Positions 7,020 through 12,344 of a stretch of 12,344 bases of DNA are shown one piece after another. The DNA is from QHYU01 sp041493955 (GTDB lineage Bacteria > Acidobacteriota > Terriglobia > Acidiferrales > UBA7541): NCBI GenBank assembly GCA_041493955.1, contig JBGPZW010000101.1:1-12344 (forward strand), written 5' to 3'. The first letter of the stretch is position 1, and the number at the start of each line of letters is the position of its first letter. The notes under the pieces were generated by a model. The model made no database searches and was not told where the DNA came from. It saw nothing but the letters and a program-made list of their open reading frames with translations. The position numbers and the translations under genes are program-made.

Positions 7020-7940
7020 ATGAAACCCTCCCTGATCGTTCACGGCGGTGCGTGGGCCATACCCGATGAATTTGTCGAGGGTTGCCGCGCCGGCTGCCGG
7101 CGCGCGCTCGAAGCGGGCTGGAAGATTCTCTCGCGCGGCGGCGCGGCGCTGGACGCCGTGGAAGCCGCCATCGTTGTCCTCGAAGACGATCCGGTCTTCG
7201 ATGCCGGACTCGGCTCGCACCTGAACCTCGAGGGCCGCGTCGAGCTTGACGCCATCGTCATGGACGGGGCGAACCTCAAGGCCGGCGCGGTGGCCGTGGT
7301 CGGGCGCGTGCGCAACCCGATTCGCCTCGCGCGCAAAGTGCTGGAATCTTGCGAGCACATGATGCTGGTCGGCGCGGGCGCCGAGCAGTTTGCCGTCGAA
7401 CAGGGGCTTTCACTTTGCGACCCGCAGGAACTGGTGGTCGAGCGCGAGCGTGCTGCTTGGCGGCGCTGCAGCAAAGGGGCTCACTCCTGGGAGCACCACC
7501 TCGGCCACGAAGGCGGCACCGTCGGCGCCGTAGCGCTGGACGAACAGGGCAGCCTGATCGCGGGGACTTCGACCGGCGGCACCTGCTGCAAGCGGCCGGG
7601 TCGCGTGGGGGATTCGCCGCTGGTGGGCTGCGGTTGCTACGCGGACAGCCTGGCCGGGGGCGTTTCCTGCACCGGCTGGGGCGAGGCCATTATGAAAATC
7701 GTGATGGCAAAAACGGCGGCGGAGCATCTGCGGCACGCCGCCTCCGCCGACCCGGCGCAGCAGGCGGTGGCCCCGCAGGCGGCCGCTAACGCTTGCGTGC
7801 GGTTGCTGGCCGAGCGCGTGCAGGGCCGCGGTGGGCTGATTCTCCTCGATCGCGACGGCCGCCCCGGCGTAGCTTTCAATACCTCGAGAATGGCTTACGC
7901 CTACATGTCGTCTGATCTCTCTGTCGTCGCTGCGCCGTAG
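7020..7940 (+). CDS. Isoaspartyl peptidase / plant-type L-asparaginase (Ntn hydrolase)
   Basis: 306 residues from ATG 7020; the frame also has TTG at 6990, but the family normally starts within a few residues of the HGGA motif (here SLIVHGGAW), favouring the ATG. The precursor should cut itself before T167 in GGTVGAVALD, making T167 the N-terminal nucleophile of the beta subunit. Counting from it, T185 (in GTSTGG), R195, D198 and T218 match E. coli IaaA T197, R207, D210 and T230, so the active site looks complete. It removes isoaspartyl residues from peptides and hydrolyses asparagine. No signal peptide is seen, so it is cytoplasmic. The linker before T167 (about 145-165) has an unusual His-rich run (HSWEHHLGH). 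No ribosome site precedes the ATG, suggesting coupling to the upstream membrane-protein gene. Confidence 0.9.
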   Translation: MKPSLIVHGGAWAIPDEFVEGCRAGCRRALEAGWKILSRGGAALDAVEAAIVVLEDDPVFDAGLGSHLNLEGRVELDAIVMDGANLKAGAVAVVGRVRNPIRLARKVLESCEHMMLVGAGAEQFAVEQGLSLCDPQELVVERERAAWRRCSKGAHSWEHHLGHEGGTVGAVALDEQGSLIAGTSTGGTCCKRPGRVGDSPLVGCGCYADSLAGGVSCTGWGEAIMKIVMAKTAAEHLRHAASADPAQQAVAPQAAANACVRLLAERVQGRGGLILLDRDGRPGVAFNTSRMAYAYMSSDLSVVAAP

Positions 7941-7956
7941 GGGGCAGTCCTGCCCC
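7941..7956 (+). terminator. Hairpin directly after the asparaginase stop codon
   Basis: GGGGCA-GTCC-TGCCCC is a perfect six-pair stem with a four-base loop touching the TAG stop. No T-run follows. It is a candidate transcript end for the greA-to-asparaginase cluster, or the edge of a dispersed repeat that continues to 7986. Confidence 0.33.
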
Positions 7957-7961
7957 GGCGG

Positions 7962-7986
7962 AGCCTGCCCTGAGCGAAGCGAAGGG
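7962..7986 (+). repeat. Short motif of the dispersed-repeat type
   Basis: The core CCTGAGCGAAGCGAAGGG, preceded by AGCCTGC, resembles a short intergenic motif that I recall as highly repeated in many GC-rich bacterial genomes. Only one copy is present here, so repetition is inferred from memory and not shown by the window. Confidence 0.35.
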
Positions 7987-8370
7987 TTGCCGCCGCCGGT
8001 TCCTTCATCGTTTCCGCCTAGCAAGCGACCAATCGGGAGGTCGGGAATGGCGCCGCAATCCGATTGCCGAGCTGCGCACTTCCGCGCTGGCACCCGGGTC
8101 TTGCCGTGCCCGGGTCCGAGCACCAGTGAGTGTGGCTGCGTTGGCCGCCCTTCATTGTCTGCCTCCAGTTACTGAATTCCCTCCACGTCGCCCCCAGGGA
8201 GAACCCTTCCGCAGACTTGACATCTGCGCTGGCATAGATTGCAAAGCTCGCCAGAAATCTTGCTCTCCGGCTCGCTTTGCCTTGGTGCTCTATCCATGCG
8301 CATACGAGCAACTCGTTTAGAATGCGCAGTTGCGAAAAATGTCCCTCTAAACGCCGTGGAATCCGCACTT

Positions 8371-8439
8371 GCAAAATCGTTGGGCTTAAAGTCTCCTGGA
8401 ATGAACACTCCCGAGAAAACAGGGGGTCCCCCCCCAACC
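8371..8439. repeat. Possible intergenic repeat element ending in a G5/C8 run
   Basis: A 69-base stretch with lower GC than the genes around it, containing TTAAAGTCTCCTGGAATGAA and then CAGGGGGTCCCCCCCC. I recall similar 'TCCTGGAATgAAcA ... GGGGG(T)CCCC' sequences between genes in Acidobacteriota genomes. Within this window it occurs once, so the call is tentative. Confidence 0.3.
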
Positions 8440-8484
8440 TAGAGAGGTACTATGAACGTCTCCACTTCCAGTCGGCCATTGCAA

Positions 8485-8514
8485 TTGCCTGGGCGTGCGG
8501 GCCCGTGCTAGCAT
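8485..8514 (+). promoter_or_regulatory. Promoter for the EF-G paralogue
   Basis: The -35 TTGCCT (8485-8490) and -10 TAGCAT (8509-8514) are 18 bases apart, and the -10 is preceded by TGC, giving an extended -10 (TGCTAGCAT). RNA would start near 8521, with a leader of about 55 bases ending in the AGGGGA ribosome site five bases before ATG 8576. Confidence 0.55.
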
Positions 8515-8575
8515 CCGAGTTTTCGCGGGCGCCGCTCCGCGCGCCTGTGGAACTCCTTCCTTCTAGGGGACGCAC

Positions 8576-10705
8576 ATGAAAGCATACGGCAGCCACTGGG
8601 TTCGCAACGTGGGCATTGTCGGCCACGGCGACACCGGAAAGACGCAACTGGTGTCGTCGTTGCTCTTTACCGCCGGCATGACCAACCGGCTGGGAAAAGT
8701 TGCGGAAGGCAGCACGGTCACCGACTGGGACGATGAAGAAATCGCGCGCAAGATCAGCATTCAGACCGGCCTGGCCTTTGCCGAATGGGCCGCGCCCGGC
8801 CAGACGGAAAAGACCAAGATCAATTTCCTCGATACCCCGGGCTACAGCACCTTTGTAAATGAGACGAAAGCCTCGCTGATCGCCGCCGATAGCGCGCTGA
8901 TCCTGGTGGACGCGGTCGCCGGCGTCCAGGTCATCACCGAAAAGGTCTGGGACTACTGCACCGAGTACGACATTCCCTGCGCTTTCGTCATCAACTGGAT
9001 GGACCGCGAGCTGGCCAGCTTCGAGCGCGCTCTCGCTTCGATTGAGCAGGTTTTCGGCCGGGGTGTGGTGCCGCTGCAACTTCCCATCGGCGCGGAGAAG
9101 GGTTTCCGCGGCGTAGTGAACCTCATTTCCATGGAGGCCCACGTCTATCAGTCCGGCGGGGACGGCAAGGCCAGGATCGAAGAGATTCCGGCGGAGCTCG
9201 CGGACGCTGCCAAAGAGGCGCACGAGAAACTCGTGGAGAAGGTGGCCGAGGGCGACGACAAGCTCATGGAGGAGTTTTTCGAGAAGGGCACGCTGCCGGT
9301 CGAAGACCTCACCACGGGCCTGCGCGGAGCGATTCAGAGCAAGCGCATTCATCCGGTGCTGCTCAGTTCGGCGCTGCTTAATATCGGCAGCCAGACGATT
9401 CTCAATGCCCTGGTGGAGCTCTTCCCCGATCCCGCCGCGCGGGGCAAGGCCGCCGGCTATACCCAGCCGGATCGCAAGGGTGAATCGGCGGAGCGCAAGA
9501 TTGCAGACAGCGAGCCCGTGGCGATTTTCGTCTTCAAGACGCTCGCCGACCCGTTTGCCGGGCGCATCAACTACTTCAAGGTGATGTCAGGCGTGCTCAA
9601 GAACGATACCACGCTGCAGAACTTCAACCGCTCGACGCCCGAGCGCCTGCAGCACGTCCAGGTTATGCAGGGAAAAACAGCCACGGCCGTGGCCGAGTTG
9701 CACGCCGGTGACATCGGCGCCGTGGCCAAGCTGAAGGAAACACTCACCGGCGACACGCTGGGCGACAAAGCCGCGCTCATCTTCTATCCCCCCGCGCGCA
9801 TGGCTGAGCCTTCCATCACTTTCGCCATCGAGCCCAAGACCCGCGCGGACGAGGACCGCATCGGCCAAGCCATCCACAAGATTCTCGAAGAGGACCTCGC
9901 GCTGCGTTTCTCGCGCGATCCGCAGACCAAGGAGTTCCTGCTTTCGGGCTCCGGCCAGCAGCACATCGAAGTCGTGGTGGCCAAGCTCCACAAGCGTTAC
10001 CACGTGGACCTCACCCTCAAGCCGCCCAAGGTGCCCTACCGCGAGACCATCCGCGGCAAGGCCGACGCCGAAGGCAAACACAAGAAGCAGACCGGCGGCC
10101 ACGGCCAGTTCGGCGTCTGCCGCATCAAGATGGAGCCGCTTCCCCGCGGCGCCGGATTCGAGTTTGTGGACGACGTTTTCGGCGGCGCCATCCCCAAGAA
10201 TTACATCCCCTCGGTGGAGAGGGGCATTCGCGACGCCTCCGGCCGCGGCTACCTGGCCGGCTTCCCCGTGGTCGATTTCCGCGCCATCCTCTACGACGGC
10301 AAGTATCACGACGTGGACTCGTCGGACATGGCCTTCAAGATTGCCGGCTCGCTCGCTTTCAAGGAGGCCATGAAGCAGGCCCGGCCTGCCCTTCTCGAGC
10401 CGATCATGCAGGTGGAGGTCTATGCGCCGGACCAGTACTCGGGCGACATCATGGGCAACCTCAGCTCGCGCCGCGGGCGCATCAGCGGCAGCGAGGCGCG
10501 GGGCTCGAACGTGGTGGTGAAGGCTCAGGTGCCGCTGGCCGAAATGCTCAGCTACGCCACCGACCTGACCTCCATGACGCAGGGCCGCGCCAGCTACACC
10601 ATGGAGTTCTCCCACTACGATTTCGTGCCCGGAGAAACCGCCGAGAAGATTATTGCCGCAGCCAAAGCGGCGCGGGAGGGCGTGCCGGTCGAGGAAGAAG
10701 CGTAG
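8576..10705 (+). CDS. Elongation factor G paralogue (EF-G2-like translational GTPase)
   Basis: 709 residues, full EF-G length, from ATG 8576 with an AGGGGA ribosome site. G domain: P-loop GHGDTGKT (16-23, against AHIDAGKT in main EF-G), switch I RKISI (58-62, Ser in place of the usual Thr), DTPGY (86-90, with Tyr where main EF-G has the GTPase His), and NWMD (140-143) in place of NKxD. The segment around SALLNIGSQTILNAL matches the G5 region. Domain II follows (from about 310), then domain III, domain IV with KHKKQTGGHGQFG, and domain V ending near SMTQGRASYTMEFSHYDFVP. The Tyr is, as I recall, usual for EF-G2-type paralogues; the Trp is not. The main EF-G should be encoded elsewhere with the ribosomal genes. 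Its role (translocation, ribosome recycling or stress) is not set by sequence. Transcribed from its own promoter. Confidence 0.9.
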   Translation: MKAYGSHWVRNVGIVGHGDTGKTQLVSSLLFTAGMTNRLGKVAEGSTVTDWDDEEIARKISIQTGLAFAEWAAPGQTEKTKINFLDTPGYSTFVNETKASLIAADSALILVDAVAGVQVITEKVWDYCTEYDIPCAFVINWMDRELASFERALASIEQVFGRGVVPLQLPIGAEKGFRGVVNLISMEAHVYQSGGDGKARIEEIPAELADAAKEAHEKLVEKVAEGDDKLMEEFFEKGTLPVEDLTTGLRGAIQSKRIHPVLLSSALLNIGSQTILNALVELFPDPAARGKAAGYTQPDRKGESAERKIADSEPVAIFVFKTLADPFAGRINYFKVMSGVLKNDTTLQNFNRSTPERLQHVQVMQGKTATAVAELHAGDIGAVAKLKETLTGDTLGDKAALIFYPPARMAEPSITFAIEPKTRADEDRIGQAIHKILEEDLALRFSRDPQTKEFLLSGSGQQHIEVVVAKLHKRYHVDLTLKPPKVPYRETIRGKADAEGKHKKQTGGHGQFGVCRIKMEPLPRGAGFEFVDDVFGGAIPKNYIPSVERGIRDASGRGYLAGFPVVDFRAILYDGKYHDVDSSDMAFKIAGSLAFKEAMKQARPALLEPIMQVEVYAPDQYSGDIMGNLSSRRGRISGSEARGSNVVVKAQVPLAEMLSYATDLTSMTQGRASYTMEFSHYDFVPGETAEKIIAAAKAAREGVPVEEEA

Positions 10706-10734
10706 GCTCGGCGCGGGGCACTCCAATTTGGCTG

Positions 10735-10762
10735 TTGTGCTGCGCGCGGGTTGCGCGAGAAT
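10735..10762 (+). promoter_or_regulatory. Weak promoter before the PLP-enzyme gene
   Basis: TTGTGC (10735-10740) and GAGAAT (10757-10762) are 16 bases apart. RNA would start only a few bases before ATG 10772, and the bases in between (CGCTCTCCT) carry no ribosome site, which would fit a leaderless message. Confidence 0.25.
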
Positions 10763-10771
10763 CGCTCTCCT

Positions 10772-11953
10772 ATGCCTAAGAAACGTACCAGCCAGTGGGC
10801 CGACGCCACACGCGCCATTCACAGCGGTGAGTCGAAGCATGGCATCGGCGCACCGGTCAGCACGCCGATTGTCCGCGCCTCGACCTTCACATTTTCCAGC
10901 ACGGGGGAGATGAAGCGTTGGGCCGAGGGCAAGAGTAAGGCCTACATCTACACGCGCTACGGCAACCCCACGCTGGCCGTCGCCGAAGCGCGGCTCGCGG
11001 AGCTGGAAGGCGGTGAGGCAGCCATCGTCACCGCGTCGGGCATGGCCGCGATCTCCAGCGCCCTGCTGGCCGTGGTCCAGACCGGTGGTGAGATCATCGC
11101 CACCCGCCAGCTCTACGGCGGTTCCTATCGCCTCATGCGCGACATCCTGCCGCGGTTTGGCATCCGCGTCCATCACCTGGAGGTGGATCTCCAGGGCGTC
11201 GAGCGCCTGGTGAACTCCCGCACACGCGCGCTCTACATCGAGACGCCCACCAACCCCACCCTGCGGCTGGTGGACCTGCGCAAGGCCATCGGCCTGGCGC
11301 GGCGCTACAAGCTCGTCTCCCTGATCGACAACACTTTTGCGTCGCCGATTCTGCAGAAGCCGCTCGCGCTGGGTTTCGACATCGTGCTGCACAGCGCCAC
11401 CAAATACTTGGGCGGCCACTCCGACCTGATTGCCGGCGCCGCCGTGGGCAGCCACAAGTGGATCGACCGGGTCCGGCAGATGGTCATCTACCTCGGCTGC
11501 TCGATGGACCCGGATGCGGCCTATCTGCTTTTGCGGGGCATCAAGACGCTCGAGGTGCGCGTCCGCCGGCAATGCGAGACCGCCATGGCCGTAGCGCGGT
11601 ATCTCGCGCGGCACCCCAAGGTGGCGCGCGTACACTACCCGGGCCTGCCCACCCACCCCGACCACCGGCTGGCCCGGCGGCAGATGCGGGGCTTCGGTTC
11701 CATGCTGGCGTTTGACCTGCGCGGGGGCCTACCTGCTGCGCGGCGTTTCTGCGACCGCGCGCGTGTCTTTCTTCTCGCCGCAAGCCTGGGTGGGGTCGAA
11801 TCCCTGGTGGTGCTGCCGATTTACACCTCGCACTTCAAGATGAGCCGTCAGGAGCTGGCCGCCGCCGGCGTTCAACCCGGCACGGTGCGCGTCTCCGTCG
11901 GACTCGAGGACCCGAGAGACCTGATCGAAGACCTGAGGCAGGCGCTCGCCTAG
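10772..11953 (+). CDS. Cys/Met-metabolism PLP-dependent enzyme (cystathionine gamma-synthase/lyase type)
   Basis: 393 residues from ATG 10772; a TTG at 10751 would add seven residues but aligns poorly with the family start. Fold type I enzyme of trans-sulfuration. The PLP lysine is K211 in HSATKYLGGHSD; D186 in LIDNTF should bind the pyridine nitrogen; Y60 and R62 (YTRYGNPT) reach the neighbour's PLP phosphate; SGMAA at 89-93 also holds phosphate; Y115 stacks on the ring. C-terminal SLGGVESL (338-345) and R373-VSVGLED complete the family pattern. The residue at the place of the methionine gamma-lyase cysteine (LYGC in that enzyme, here LYGGS) is Gly, which argues against a true methionine gamma-lyase. 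Synthase, cystathionine gamma-lyase or O-acylhomoserine sulfhydrylase cannot be told apart here. It follows the EF-G paralogue by 66 bases, with no obvious functional link. Confidence 0.9.
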   Translation: MPKKRTSQWADATRAIHSGESKHGIGAPVSTPIVRASTFTFSSTGEMKRWAEGKSKAYIYTRYGNPTLAVAEARLAELEGGEAAIVTASGMAAISSALLAVVQTGGEIIATRQLYGGSYRLMRDILPRFGIRVHHLEVDLQGVERLVNSRTRALYIETPTNPTLRLVDLRKAIGLARRYKLVSLIDNTFASPILQKPLALGFDIVLHSATKYLGGHSDLIAGAAVGSHKWIDRVRQMVIYLGCSMDPDAAYLLLRGIKTLEVRVRRQCETAMAVARYLARHPKVARVHYPGLPTHPDHRLARRQMRGFGSMLAFDLRGGLPAARRFCDRARVFLLAASLGGVESLVVLPIYTSHFKMSRQELAAAGVQPGTVRVSVGLEDPRDLIEDLRQALA

Positions 11954-11995
11954 CCCCCGCTGTTTCAACTCAGAGAACCGGATTCTCCTCTTTGA

Positions 11996-12024
11996 TTGAC
12001 CCGGGGCGGGGACGCCCCTAGGAT
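11996..12024 (+). promoter_or_regulatory. Strong sigma-70 type promoter before the lipoprotein gene
   Basis: TTGACC (11996-12001) and TAGGAT (12019-12024) with an ideal 17-base spacer. RNA would start near 12031, leaving about 60 bases before ATG 12093. The spacer itself is an inverted repeat, GGGGCG-GGGA-CGCCCC (12003-12018). Confidence 0.6.
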
Positions 12025-12048
12025 GGAGCCGCGGCTCCGTTGAGAGCC
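12025..12048 (+). promoter_or_regulatory. Palindrome at the predicted transcription start (operator or leader structure)
   Basis: GGAGCCGCGGCTCC (12025-12038) is a perfect 14-base palindrome over the expected RNA start. Its right half GGCTC (12033-12037) can also pair with GAGCC (12044-12048) around a six-base loop, so two mutually exclusive structures are possible. Could bind a dimeric regulator; could also be chance in GC-rich DNA. Confidence 0.35.
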
Positions 12049-12092
12049 ACCCATGGCGTCGAAACGGGAAACGGGTGCGAGTGCCGGTGAAC

Positions 12093-12344
12093 ATGACGCT
12101 GCAGAGAAAATGGAAGTCCTGTCTTTTCGCCCTGGCGACCACCGTTACGTTGGGGATAGCCGGGTGCGAGGAAACGGCCAAGCGTCCTGTGCGGGCTCGC
12201 CCGCCGGAGATGACTCCTCCCGTCGCGCAAGTGACGTTGGGAACTCTGCCGATCCAGAGCCGGCACGCCCAGGCAGCCTTTCTGGTCCCGCCGCCTCCGA
12301 GCGGCGTCCAGTTCCTGAAAGCGCAGGTAGAAGCGGCTTTCCAG
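12093..12344 (+). CDS. Lipoprotein, N-terminal part (continues past the window)
   Basis: 84 codons from ATG 12093, open to the right edge. In-frame GTG codons at 12075, 12081 and 12087 are other possible starts; the ATG gives the most normal signal peptide. Residues 1-25 are a lipoprotein signal (basic RKWK, hydrophobic LFALATTVTLGIAG) with lipobox I22-A23-G24-C25, so the mature protein is lipid-anchored at Cys25. E26-E27 after the Cys would favour sorting away from inner-membrane retention, if the Lol +2 rule holds here. Next come a Pro/Arg-rich linker and the start of a helix (GVQFLKAQVEAAFQ). The set-up recalls the start of acidobacterial LysM lytic transglycosylases or TPR lipoproteins, but the decisive part lies outside. 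No clear ribosome site is seen. Confidence 0.7.
   Translation, partial: MTLQRKWKSCLFALATTVTLGIAGCEETAKRPVRARPPEMTPPVAQVTLGTLPIQSRHAQAAFLVPPPPSGVQFLKAQVEAAFQ

Larger units (their letters stand above)
7941..8575. other. 635-base non-coding stretch before the EF-G paralogue
   Basis: No reading frame here looks like a gene: the longest (minus strand, 8018-8437) has no recognisable motif. The stretch holds the hairpin at 7941, a short repeat-like motif at 7962-7986, an inverted repeat of CCCGGG-type ends around 8093-8117 (ACCCGGG and CCCGGGT with a ten-base loop), an A+T-richer part from about 8220 to 8420, a possible repeat element at 8371-8439, and the promoter at 8485-8514. It may be a decayed gene or an accumulation of intergenic repeats. 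Confidence 0.55.

Noticed and set aside
8422..8435. G5/C8 run as a terminator
   Set aside because: The two halves leave no room for a loop unless pairs are opened, no T-run follows, and no gene ends close by.
8018..8437. Minus-strand open frame of 139 codons in the non-coding stretch
   Set aside because: No motif, no ribosome site, and it runs through the presumed repeat and hairpins. It cannot be excluded as a remnant but is not supported as a gene.
8450..9352. Minus-strand open frame of 300 codons
   Set aside because: It is opposite the EF-G paralogue and covers its promoter; composition is typical of an antisense shadow.
9587..11665. Long minus-strand open frame of 692 codons
   Set aside because: It lies opposite the EF-G paralogue and the PLP enzyme, crosses the gap between them, and is rich in His/Arg/Gly/Ala with no recognisable motif. 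It is a by-product of GC-rich codon use on the other strand.
11973..11987. GAGAA-CCGGA-TTCTC hairpin after the PLP enzyme gene
   Set aside because: Five pairs only, with a pyrimidine-rich but not T-rich tail (CTCTTTG); too weak to call a terminator.
12053..12344. ATG-started frame at 12053 overlapping the lipoprotein gene
   Set aside because: Its product is Ser/Arg/Gly-rich with no signal or motif, while the other frame has a complete lipoprotein signal and lipobox.

Overview
The window is GC-rich, densely packed and almost entirely chromosomal housekeeping or envelope-related DNA. The best guess is an uncultured member of the Acidobacteriota (Koribacter/Solibacter-like). This rests on the style of several proteins: a divergent EF-G paralogue of the EF-G2 kind, a pilin-like domain ending in a DESGVIR-type tail, and a sigma factor followed by an anti-sigma factor with an Ala/Pro-rich stalk. 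No 16S gene is present, so this is an inference from resemblance. No mobile element, CRISPR array or phage gene was seen.

Layout. Minus strand, 3940 down to 1: an ECF-like sigma factor, then a membrane anti-sigma factor with a zinc-binding head and an Asp-box (Ycf48/BNR-like) C-terminal domain, then an exported DUF4139 protein that runs off the left edge. They read in one direction and look like one regulatory and cell-envelope unit. From about 3977 to 4130 there is a divergent promoter region.

Plus strand, 4131 to 5756: a zinc-ribbon/transmembrane/pilin-like fusion protein, then, 18 bases on, an exported zinc-dependent M14 (AstE/aspartoacylase-like) hydrolase. A hairpin follows, then a promoter and a tRNA-Ser(GCT) gene (5906-5996). 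Next comes greA (6168-6647), a 96-residue two-helix membrane protein, and an isoaspartyl peptidase/L-asparaginase (7020-7940), closely spaced.

A 635-base non-coding stretch (7941-8575) holds a hairpin, a short motif of dispersed-repeat type, a possible repeat element and a good extended -10 promoter. Then follow an EF-G paralogue (8576-10705) with altered GTPase motifs, a Cys/Met-metabolism PLP enzyme (10772-11953), and the start of a lipoprotein gene (12093 to the right edge) behind a strong promoter with nested palindromes.

Nothing here is a clear new multi-gene system. The points most worth a second look are the sigma/anti-sigma-propeller/DUF4139 unit, the zinc-ribbon-pilin fusion, the NWMD motif in the EF-G paralogue, and the palindrome-rich promoter before the lipoprotein gene.
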